DNA of 64,000 nucleotides from Fulvia fulva (Eukaryota; Ascomycota; Dothideomycetes; Mycosphaerellales; Mycosphaerellaceae), in assembly GCF_020509005.1 (NCBI RefSeq), contig NC_063012.1, positions 10,540,001-10,604,000 of the forward strand, in the 5' to 3' direction. Positions 45,015-54,845 of the stretch are shown here, in pieces. The position numbers and the translations under genes are program-made. Below the pieces are notes generated by a model, which was given only the letters and a program-made list of their open reading frames with translations, was not told where the DNA came from and did not search any database. Within the stretch, counting starts at the first letter, position 1; the number at the start of each line of letters is the position of its first letter.

Positions 45015-45898
45015 CCCTCCACCTTCGGAACAACCCTCCCCTCAGCCTCAGCACCCGGCTTAACATCTTCCCAAATCGGCCACGGAATCTGGAACGCATT
45101 CGTCACCCGTCCATACGAAATCCCCTGAAGCCTCCCAATCGGCTTCGACTTAGCTGGATCAATGAACTTCCTCTCATCATCCACTACATCTTCTCTCACC
45201 CAGAACTTCGTCCCCTCAAGGATCGTAATGACATTCGACGTCTTCCCGGGCTTGGATTGACTTGCAACCTCATGCGTCCCGACCAATTTACACTCTGCCG
45301 CAAACACAGCCTCCTGGATCCGACTCGCTTTGACATCCGTACAAGGAGCCGGCGTCAAGCCCGTCAACGCCCATTCATAGATGCCGTAGGGCGTATCCAT
45401 CGCGCACGCATTCGCGGCTTCGAGGATATCCTCCGTCAAAACATTAATCACACACTCCCCAGTGTCCCGCAAATTTGCCAGACTATCCTTCGCCGCCGAA
45501 GACCCAATCGCATGTCCCACCACAAACGTCGGCGGATCATGGCTCATAGCCTGAAAGAACGAGTACGGCGCTAGATTCGTGCTCTGGCCATCCTTTGAAA
45601 TGGTACTCACAACTGCCGTCGGACGGGGGATTACTGCAGAGGTGATGAGACGATAGTTGAAAGCTGGGTCGCGACCTGGTTCGTGAGGATCGATGGAAAT
45701 CTGGGTAGTCTTGGAAGGATCGTTTTTGTTGGCGGCGCCTTCGCCGATTTTCCAGTTGGGGTTCTTGATTTTAATCCAGATGAATTCGGTGGAGGGCCAG
45801 TCTGGACAGCTGTTTTCTGTGGCTTTGAAGTCGCGGGGGTTGCGTTTGGATTTGTCGACTTGGCCTGTGCCGTTTGTTGTTGGCGTGGGCTGGGACAT
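45008..45898 (-). CDS. Flavin reductase-like (FMN-binding split-barrel) protein
   Basis: Single exon, 296 residues from the ATG at 45898, chosen over the longer frame because the preceding residues look like 5' leader. The split-barrel domain is clear from about residue 80: YRLITSAVIPRPTAVVSTIS, NLAPYSFFQAMSHDPPTFVV, DSLANLRDTGECVINVL and the late HEVASQ segment. Members bind FMN and act as oxidoreductases or reductase partners; this longer fungal form has an N-terminal extension of about 70 residues. Cytosolic by lack of signals. Confidence 0.85.
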   Translation of the reverse strand: MSQPTPTTNGTGQVDKSKRNPRDFKATENSCPDWPSTEFIWIKIKNPNWKIGEGAANKNDPSKTTQISIDPHEPGRDPAFNYRLITSAVIPRPTAVVSTISKDGQSTNLAPYSFFQAMSHDPPTFVVGHAIGSSAAKDSLANLRDTGECVINVLTEDILEAANACAMDTPYGIYEWALTGLTPAPCTDVKASRIQEAVFAAECKLVGTHEVASQSKPGKTSNVITILEGTKFWVREDVVDDERKFIDPAKSKPIGRLQGISYGRVTNAFQIPWPIWEDVKPGAEAEGRVVPKVEGQ

Positions 45899-46618
45899 GG
45901 TGGTGGATATGTGGGCTATTCTGTTGATAGCTTTGGAGTCGTTCACCATGAGCTTTTTGTAGAGCCAATGGCGGTGGTCCTCAGTACATTTATCCGGATG
46001 GCGCAAAGTAGTAATGTTGAAGGTTACTGAGCGATGTCACACAATGTGAACCCGAGTCTTACGTGCTATGCGTGTAAGATATGGAGCTTGGTAATGGCGT
46101 TTGATGCGGGAACGTGGACGGCACTTGCAGGCCGAGGTGTCTCCACCATGACGGCTAATGCGGGTGTGCGATCAGGACTGCAGTCTTTCTTGACTACCCG
46201 GACATGTAGGTTCACCTTCAATACCTCTCTTCATTATGGTCATGCCTCTATAGCGTTCTTCACGACATGGCAAGCACCTACACAAGCTACAGAATTGGTT
46301 GACACTAGACTCCGAAAGCCCCACCGTTGGTTTCGAACACTTCGAAAACAATACTCTTCTAAGATTGGTAAAGATCTGACTAGCACGATAGCCCAGCAGT
46401 CCCGTACTCAATATAGGGAGCCATCATACCGATCAAGTGCAAGTCATCTTGAGTGGGCGAAGCAGGCACCTGAAGCTGCTCACCTTCCCGCATCGATATA
46501 GAGATTGGCCCATCCCGACTTGTCAACCGCGAAGCATACCTCACGATGGTCCAGCTGAACTCGTCTCCAATTCATGATCAAGCTGGAGCTTGCTCAACTG
46601 CTTCTGGATTCTCAGGTC

Positions 46619-47469
46619 CTACAGCTCGAGTTCCACTAGGCGTCTTTTGGCCTCGACCTTGGTCCGCTGAGCCATTGGCCCAGCTGAACTGGCGGTGCTC
46701 GATTCTAGTCTCTTTCTCTTGCCTTTGGCCCCGACACGCGAGGGAGCATCCCATTGCTCGTCTCTATAGAGCATTTTGATATCTTCACCTAGATCCTCGA
46801 TAATCTCTTCAAGCTTTTGCACCTTCGTCAGTGCTTCCCTCTTTACAAAACCTGGAATTATTAGCGGCGAAAGTAGTCGCCAGCTCTTGGTGTTGTGCTT
46901 GCCGCTTGATCGTGTGATAGAGATATGCCTCGCCACAAGTCTTTCGCCCCTGACGCGAGATTTGGGCACTGATGGGCATGCCAGAACGAGACGGTAAGGC
47001 TGCCGTAGTCACCTTGCTTACAATTGGGCGCCTGTACTAGGTGAATTATTTCAGCGCCAAACGATGGCTTGCCGCAAGGACCGCCGACTGCCTTTTCAAG
47101 CGAAACATCATTGTTGTAGCAGACATTAATATAAAGACCATGAGGCCAAACGTCATCGAAGTCTGGCCGACAATTGTATGCCACGCAGATATTGTCGTCC
47201 TCCTCATCAACCTCTATGTAGCTCCATTGCAATTTGTGCCTGGGGGGGGGCGCGCTGATCTCTTGGATGCTTTTGGCCGCGAGGGAGCTGTTAGCGGCAT
47301 CTTCTGGATCACGAGACCCTATCTCTGGGTCTATACGTGTGATGTTGCTGACAGCGTGCTTTGCATTCATCGTCGCAGTATTGTCGTAGTGTGGTTGTGT
47401 AAGGAGAGACGCGACGTGACTGATGCATGATGCGAAGCTGTCAGCATAGTAAGATCCTGAAGCGTTCAA
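46619..47469 (-). CDS. Hypothetical protein, exon structure uncertain
   Basis: An open frame of about 200 codons (47469-46861) contains coherent protein-like sequence: WSYIEVDEEDDNICVAYNC, FDDVWPHGLYINVCYNNDVS, FGAEIIHLVQAPNC. A second frame, 46850-46619, gives a charged helix (REALTKVQKLEEIIEDLGED). A CAG acceptor at about 46850 suggests they are two exons, but I cannot fix the donor. A run of nine or more G near 47240 falls within the first exon and could hide an indel. No domain recognised. Confidence 0.4.
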
Positions 47470-47702
47470 GCAACCTTGAAGGGATCATTCCCTCGAGGAT
47501 GATGAAGCCTGAAACCTTGCCATGAAACAGAGTGTGATTGTTGCATCGACATCCTTAGTGAGATATACTGTAACTTCACCACATCTCCTAGTATTTCCGC
47601 CCCATATGTGCCGCGTTTATGAGGAGACAAGTCATCAAGGCAATAGTATGTCTCGTCGCAGTGCTCGCACGCTTCTGCCGCTCTAGCTATGGCGTTTGCT
47701 CA

Positions 47703-48303
47703 TCATAGTCTGTCTTCTGTTAGCTTGTGCTACGAATGCTCGAGCCATATACCTACCAGCGGAACGAAGATGAAGCAGCGTCCGCATCTGCCCCAATCCT
47801 TGTGGCTCAATGTATATGAAGCCTAGATCTCCCTTCGACTGCAACGACTGCACATGGCGAGGAAGCGACCTCGCACTAACAGCCTCCGCCGGATCGGCCA
47901 CTTTCCCCTGCCAAACAAGGTCGTGATTGTAGTCTGCCGTCAATGTCATAGACCCGATATGCCCGGCTTCCATGTAAATCTCGATGACTAGTTCCGTCAC
48001 GCCGGCTTGTGCTGCAGGAGGAAAGGTGGCGTAGACATTCAGCTTCTCTCCTACTGCTGTATAGATGCAGTACTCTGACAGTGAGGTCGTTCCATTCGTC
48101 GAAGGCAGAGAATGGATAGTCTTCCAGGTGTTCAGACTGGAGTGATACTGACCACTTCTACTCTGCGAAGGACTATGTGAGATGTAAAGGTCGATCAAAT
48201 CGGTGAGGCCAGGCGAAGTTGGAGGCATGCCGTCAGGCGATGCACAAACGTTGTTGATGTGTTGTGAAGTTGAAAGAAGAACGAGGAGATTGGGGAACAA
48301 CAC
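47703..48303 (-). CDS. Hypothetical secreted-type protein lacking an ATG
   Basis: Frame 48303-47757 plus a 14-bp last exon, 47716-47703 (GTAGGT donor, GCTAAC branch, CAG), would give about 186 residues. The first 21 codons look like a signal peptide (LFPNLLVLLSTS, VCA), but the frame opens with GTG, with a TAA two codons upstream; the first ATG comes 25 codons in. Either the true start is on a missed exon or the ATG was lost by an A-to-G change. No known domain. It lies 90 bp from the 171-bp repeat. Confidence 0.4.
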
Positions 48304-48393
48304 GCCTTATATGTGGAGAGTGATGCTGCCAAGACCATGACCTGGACGTAGCACTCTATCGGAACGTCATGTGCTTGTTGGAGTGTTTTGGTC

Positions 48394-48564
48394 ATTAAGC
48401 GTAGCGACCGAGCGCTAGCCACACCGGAGTACGAGCTTGCGAGTACGTAGGTGAGGCGTCAGCGAGGGAGTGAAGCTCTATACCAGCCCTCAACTAGCCT
48501 TGGCGCCCGCTCTGATTGGTCAACTTTCAAGTTTTAGGGTCACGTGACCTACCGCACTGTGCCT
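48394..48564 (-). repeat. 171-bp LTR-like repeat, copy 2 (inverted)
   Basis: Reverse complement of 30994-31164 over 171 ungapped bases with two mismatches. It carries the GGTCACGTGACC palindrome at 48538. It marks the last ordinary-composition sequence before the AT-rich transposon block begins at about 48600. Confidence 0.85.
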
Positions 48565-49945
48565 TGTGATAACCTTGGCGAGTGTGAATCTGAGATACAG
48601 AAAAGCTACCTAAGAAGACTCTAAACATAAAGCTAAGCGCTAAGCCGGCGGTATATTCGGATAAGAACGTTATATCCTCCCCTACTAGACCCTAACATAC
48701 CTATATTAGCCTAAGGCGGCTAGCCTAATCGCCTATATACTTAAATCAATAATAAAAGAGATTCTAAAGCTTTAGCTTCCTTCGTCGTAGCTTCCTAGCC
48801 TATAATCATTTAGCTTACTTTACTCCGTATATATAACTACCTTACGCGGCTTAACTCTACTACCTAAGCTTACTACGAGCTTACTAACCCCGTTAGATAA
48901 CCCCGCCGCGAGCTTCTTACGCGTATTCGCGCCTTCCTATATCGTTAGAAGCTCGTAGTATTAGGTAGCTCGTGTAGAACGTAGTATTAAGAATATATAG
49001 GCCGTAGGTTAAGTATATAGGTATAGGTATATTATATAACTAGATTACGTAACTAGGGTTTACTAGCCTATAGGCTAGTAAATATCCGGATACCTAGTAT
49101 CTCCCTATACTAATACTAGCGATACTATATATAGATATACGCTATCCTATTAGGTCCTTCTTTATCTTTCGTATAATCCGCCGTCTTCTACTACTACGTA
49201 ACTTGTACCTATTTAATAGGTTATAAGCCCGAGTTAGTAACTCGGTATTTCACCCTCAATAAAGTCGTATTAGAGTTATTCCTCTTTAGAACAAAAGGAA
49301 GGTAGACTAGAGGCCGTACCCGCCTTATATAGGAAGCTATAGCTATACTATAGGTATATATAAGACGTAAAAGAGCCTAGTAAGGCACTATTAGACTCCG
49401 AGTTAGGGAGCCTATACTAATACCTTAGATAAGTAGGCGAGCTTACTAAGAAGAGTCGCTCTCTGGACATCGCGTTCGTATCGACTAACTATTTATTCTA
49501 AGAGAGCCGTAGTGTCTTAGAAACCCCCTCTACTAAGAGAGTTACGCTATAGTATCTTAGTACTAATACGATCCTTACCGACCGACTTTCCTTTCTTCCC
49601 CGGCGGATAGCTATCCTCTCCGCTATTAACCTCGCGTTTAGTTTATTCTATTTTGATCCGATCGCGTACGACCGAATATATCCTTTTACCTAAGGGTAGC
49701 TAACCTGTCCCTTAACTTAAAAAAATAGAGAACGAGACTAGGTTCTTAAGAAAGAGAGCAGTACCTGTTCTAAGAAGAGAGAACTACGAAATATAGTTCA
49801 AGCTAATAAGAATATACCTAGTATTTAAGTAGGTTAACTAGGTCCTCGAAGATATTATTACGGACATTCCCGCTATAATCCTATCTATAGCGACACCCTC
49901 TATATTATCGGAGTCATCCCTTCCCTTAGATCGAGTAATAAGGAA
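48565..49945. mobile_element. RIP-mutated repeat DNA of unidentified family
   Basis: TpA-rich sequence with many TAG/TAA in all frames and few CpA or TpG. I could not recognise a protein motif on either strand. It may include the copia element's 5' end or LTR, since the copia gag begins just after the solo LTR. Confidence 0.55.
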
Positions 49946-49950
49946 GGTAT

Positions 49951-50111
49951 TGTCACGGCCCTAGGCCTAGCGAATGTCTAGCTAGTACGTGGGTCACGTG
50001 ACCGCGCGTACTAGCGTAGCACCTCGGCTTATATATAGCCTCGGCGCACCTTGCGCTCCTCTTTCCTACGTACCTAGCTACTTTATATTAACACGACTAT
50101 AAACCGTTATA
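49951..50111 (+). mobile_element. Solo LTR (161 bp) with 5-bp target duplication
   Basis: Begins TGTCACGG and ends CCGTTATA (ancestral CCGTTACA, TG...CA, is likely under RIP). It is flanked by GGTAT at 49946-49950 and again at 50112-50116. Closely related to the gypsy LTRs at 54688 and 62002, in opposite orientation. It carries GGTCACGTGACC at 49992. Confidence 0.9.
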
Positions 50112-50116
50112 GGTAT

Positions 50117-53100
50117 CGTATAGACGGTATAATATAATGGCCCTATATAAGATGTATATCTATCTGTCGATAGATAATTAAGAGATGATATACGAGATCC
50201 GGTATACGAAGGAGTTATAGGAATAGGCTAAAGCTAAATATAAGAGAAGACTTCTCGCTACTAGAAGAAGTTTGCTTTAGTAATATACTAATCTCGTAAT
50301 AATAGAGGACTAGTTAATAGATAACGCCTAGTAGGAGCTTAGCTTAATTATAAGGAGGGCTATTTCAATCTCGTCTTAGTTCTAAGATATTAAGACTAAG
50401 GACAGAAAGATCTAGTAACTCTTAGTAGCTCTACTAGACTCATTTGGCTTAATTCGCGATACAATTGATACCTAGGTGAATCTCTTACTATAAGACATTC
50501 TTATAATTCTTAGGGAGAAGTAAGAATCAATAATTTATTAAGAGATAGCTATGTTCGCTAAGAAGGATTTCTAGGGTAAGCTTACGTACTATCTCTATAA
50601 TAGTGACTATTTTATAAGCAAGTGCCTACACCTTTCTATAGCTTAGTAGGCTATTAGGAACAAGGATAAACTAGCTAGGGTTACCTACTCTACTAAGAGA
50701 CAACCGTTACTACCTCGTAGGAGGTAATTATTACTAAACCTTTATAATGTCCTTAAGGTAATAACGGACCTTATAAAGTAGATAAAGGAGAGCCGTAAGC
50801 TGAAGGCCTCCTCTAGTAAGATGCCTATAAGGGCCCGTACGACCTAGGAAGACGTATCAGACTGTAAGATACTATTAGAAGATAATAATGTTAATAAGGT
50901 TACCTATTCTACTATAGAAGCTAAAGGTAAGTACCCCTCATCCGAGTAGTTGCTTAACTCTTATACTTCATTATATATAACTGACTAAGATTTACTATTT
51001 AGGACACTAAAGCCTCTTTAAAAGAGGAAGTAGATTAAGGTTAGGGGTGGCTATCTATAAGCTATATATATAGGAAGTGAAGTAATAGGTAGTCCTTCTA
51101 GAAAGCAAATTGTCTTAGAAAATGTCTTGTTTGTTCCTAGCCTTAGAGTTAGTCTTGTTTCGTAGAATTAGTTTAGCTAAAAGTTTGCTATTTAACTACC
51201 TAGTTTCACCCTAAAATCCTTGTCTAGTAAGCCCGTTGTCTAGACTAAACTTCGAGGAGGAGTACCGTTTATCTACTCGATCTCGGAAATTCTTAAGCTA
51301 TAGTATACTAGTATACTCTCTTAAGAACGTAACGGTACCGCTATAGCTAATACTAAGTCCGAAGATTAGTAGGAGCTATAGTATAGAAGATGTATACACC
51401 TTAGTAAGGGACTACTAAGAAACCTTTATAGAGTCACTAATAAGAAAGATCCTATCCCTATTCCTTCTAAACACCTAAGTTATAAGGTATGCTCCCTTGC
51501 TAATATAAGGAAGTTTAAGGGACCTACTATAGAGAGAAAAGAAGAAAGGCTAGCCCTTATCTCTATTAACATCTATAGGCCTTTTTAGGGCGTAGTCTCT
51601 AGGCTAGGATATAAATATTAGCTTAAGATTATAAACAACTTCTCTAGGAAGAAGTAGGTAATCCCTTTAAAGGCTAGGAGCGACGCTCCTATAGCCCTAC
51701 GGGATTAGAAGGTCTAGGTAGAACGGTAGTTAAGGTACTTTCTATCTACGATCCGTGGTAATAGTATAAGGGAAATTCTCGCCTTACTAAAAGAGTAGGA
51801 GAAGGAGTTTAGTACTTAGATAGACATAACTAATGCCTATAACTCTCTTTAACATAGACCTATAGAAAGGTCAATTCAAGCCTCTAAGAATATAGTCCGG
51901 GCTATACTTAAAGACTCTAGTATACTAGTTAAGTTCTAGCTAGAAGCTTTATAAGTATAGACTATAATTAGAAAGAGACTAACGTGCTTTACTACCGAGC
52001 GGGCTATACTACCGAGCGGGCCACTTTTACTAAGAACTGTACCACTTCTATAGATATAGCTATATAACTACTATTATAGCGTATATTGTCTTCAAACGAG
52101 GCTAAACTGACCTTAGCTGTCCAGGCCACGAAACGCGACGCGACAATTACGAATCGACTTGCTACAAAGGTATACGACGCGTCTCGAACTATACTAGGGT
52201 ATCGATTGAATAGACGACCTCCTCGGGGTGACTACGAGCCTAATTCGAAGAAGCTTATAGAGCTAGAAGAGAGGTAATACTTAAGTACATACTCGAGCTA
52301 GATGTTAGAGGTTTCCCGCTATTAAAGGCTAGTATACGAGCAATAGCCGATTTATTACTATAAGAGAAGGGTCTTAAGCCCGCTAGTCTTAATTAGATAG
52401 ACAGGTTTATTAGGCGGTATCGTGAGCTAAAGGTTTGTATAACACGTAGATACGATCGTTAGCGAGCCCTAATAGAAGATCTAGACGTTATCGAGAAGTA
52501 GTTCTTACTTATATATAATATAAAGGAGAAGTATAGTATCCTTAACTAGGACACCTACAACTTCGACGAGATAGGGTTTATAATAGGTATTATTACGTCT
52601 TAGAGCGTCGTTACGGGTTTAGAAAGGCGTAGTAGAAAGAGGAAGGTCGTTTAATAGGGTAATAGAGAGGGAGTAGAGAGATAGCGTATTAGATAGCTCT
52701 TATACGAAGCGAGATTAGTAAGCTACGTAAGTCTAACGAGGCCCTTATATAGCGGAAAGCACGAAAGCGCAAGTACATTTAGTCTAGAGAGTCTCTAACC
52801 TTCGATAAGGCGTCGCAATTGATATCTCTAGAGGATACTAGGAGGTAGGAAGTGAGTAGAGAGTCGCTAGATAGTATTCGGCTAGTACTAAGGCTACGAC
52901 GCTATAAGCGATATAGCGAGTCGGGGTATAACGTACGTACCTATTTAGTAGACTCGCTAGATAGCGAAGAATCTAAAGAGGAATTGTCCTCCTAGTAACG
53001 ATTCTATAGGATGTCGTCGTGTTAAGATACCGTCGCAATTAAAGTAGAAGTGGTATAGTTCTTAGCAAAAGTAGCCCGCTCGGTAGTATAGCCCGCTCGG

Positions 53101-54687
53101 TAGTAAAGCACGTTACCTAATAGTTCGATTATTAATAGTATTGCTCTTTTACTAGAAAAAGCCTTTACTAGCTAAGTACCGTTAGTCGACTATTTCCGCG
53201 TCTAGGGATATAAAGCTATAGTCTATATAGACCTAAGAGCCTAACCTTAAGGCTTAAGGAGAGACAAGTTAATAAACCGAGGGAAAGAAGCCGTGTTTAT
53301 AGGCTACTAATACGGACAAGGCGTAAGATAGGGCGTAAACGTATCAATACCTTAGAATCGAATAAGTTCTATAAAGAAGAGAAGATAAGAAAGTCGTAAA
53401 GCCGCGATAAAGTAAACGTCGAGGTTAGGGTCTAGGGTCCGGGCGCGCTAGCGCACTAGGTCACGTGACACTAAGTGCAGCCTTACGAGGTGAACCGTAA
53501 TAGCTACTTAGAAAACACTATAAAACAATAGCTGTTCTAGGATCCCGATATAAAAGCTATAAAAGCGTATAGTCACGTCGACTAGTTTAAGAATAAGAAG
53601 GGGGGAGATATAGATCTTAGTATTACCTTTACTAACTAGCCGAGTCGAGCGCTATAGCGTAATCCTATTAGGAGGAAGCCCTTTAGGGCGAAATTTTCCG
53701 ATAGGGGATTATTAGAAACACCGTTACGAAGGCTAGGAGAAAATATTAAGGCGGTTTTAATACTGTCGAAGGCCGATAACGGGGGATCTATACAGAATCT
53801 ACCTAAGTTATTAACACTATAATAACCGCTATTTATATAACTTTCTCCTCCCCTAAAGGATATTAGGGAATACTAGAAGTTTAGAGATTAGGGTACTCTA
53901 ATAGAAGAAAAAGAAGATATTGTTCAGTTCGACCTATCCGAACACCTAGCGCTACCTTAGGTTATAGGTAATAAGAGGTTAAGGGGGGACGGAGATAATA
54001 ACTCTAAAGAGTATAAGGCTAAACACTATAAGGCTCTTATCGCCTAGATGTTCTATCTAGACTCTATAATAAGCTAGGTAGAGGAGATTGTAAACGACGT
54101 AGAAGAATATATATTTGCTACTATTAGGTAGGCTATAGCCTATTAGTAGGAAGTACTAATCCTAAAGTCCTATAAGGTAGCCGTAGGAGACCCCGAATAG
54201 GGATATATATAGAAAGAGGTAATCGAGAACGAACTTATTGCCTTAGTAAGTAATAATACCTAGGAAGTAGTTGTACCGCTAAAGGGTACGAATCTAATTA
54301 CTTCTAGGTAGGTCTTTGATATAAAAAGAATGATTAGTAGAGCTATTAAGAAGTTCAAGGCAAGACTAGTTATAAGAGGGTTTTTATAGAAATATAGGGT
54401 TGACTTCGAAGAGACCTTTATACCTACTATTAGACATAATACTCTCCGAGTATTTATAGTAGTAGTGTATAAGAGAGATCTCGAGATGTACCTAGTAGAT
54501 ATAAATAATACTTTTACCTAAAGTAGCCTTCTTAAAGACATCTATATAATCCTACCCCTAGGAGTTAAAGCACCTCTAAATATAGTGTTTAAGGTCCTAC
54601 AAAGCCTTTATAGGCTTAAGTAAGTAGCTAGAGACTAGAACAAGCTCTATATTACAAAGCTAGAGAAGATTAGATTTACCTAGTCCT
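50117..54687 (+). mobile_element. Ty1/copia retrotransposon, RIP-inactivated, 3' part cut off
   Basis: Plus-strand translation shows copia modules in order despite many stops: gag-like start at about 50139, a gag-pre-integrase segment (CIHLSKGLL near 51390), an integrase core (INIYRPF, RLGYKY near 51570), the C-terminal integrase part after the nested transposon (KAIVYIDLRA, KEAVFIGY near 53200-53310), then reverse transcriptase (KARLVIRGF near 54360, VDFEETFIPTIRHNTLRVF, then DINNTFT and LYRLK). The reverse transcriptase ends abruptly at 54687, where the gypsy LTR begins. Stops are nearly all TAG/TAA where CAG or TGG would be expected. The 3' LTR is not in this window. Confidence 0.85.
51982..53113 (+). 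mobile_element. pogo/Fot1-type DNA transposon, internally deleted, nested in the copia element
   Basis: 1132 bp bounded by TA duplications (51980-51981 and 53114-53115). Terminal inverted repeats of about 68 bp start ACGTGCTTTACTACCGAGCG, differ only by transitions, and contain two copies of a 17-bp unit. The transposase start at 52086 shows the Psq-type HTH (KLTLAVQATKRDATITNRLA), and another frame continues with a CENP-B HTH-like part and DTYNFDEIGF, holding the first acidic residue of a DDE domain. After GNREGVER the rest of the DDE core is missing, and a C-terminal tail follows, so the element is a deletion derivative that could move only with help from elsewhere. Confidence 0.88.
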
Positions 54688-54845
54688 TATAACGATTTAT
54701 AATTATGTTAATACAAAGTAGCTAGGTACGTAGGAAAGAGGAGCGCGAGGTGCGCCGAGGATATATACAGCCGAGGCGCGCTAGTGACGCGCGGTCACGT
54801 GACCTATATACTAGCTGACTATTTACTAGGCCTAGGGCCGTAACA
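54688..54845 (-). mobile_element. 3' LTR of gypsy element A (158 bp)
   Basis: On the minus strand it begins TGTTACGG directly after a polypurine tract (GAAGGGGGGG at about 54847-54857) and ends ATCGTTATA at 54688. It differs from the LTR at 62002-62159 by about 13 substitutions, all transitions. The outside base group GTCCT at 54683-54687 is the expected half of a target duplication. Confidence 0.9.

Noticed and set aside
46034..46501. 155-codon plus-strand ORF
   Set aside because: No domain, no hydrophobic or helical pattern, and no homologue-like blocks; more likely flank of the flavin reductase-like gene.
30994..48564. 17-kb segment as one large mobile element bounded by the 171-bp repeats
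   Set aside because: The glycosidase halves flank copy 1 in the correct order and orientation, and the segment carries ordinary conserved genes such as HSK3 and the MADS factor. No recombinase or Starship captain is visible.
49951..54845. Copia element bounded by the LTRs at 49951 and 54688
   Set aside because: The two LTRs are in opposite orientation. The left one has its own GGTAT duplication and the right one has a gypsy polypurine tract, so both belong to gypsy-type elements and not to the copia.
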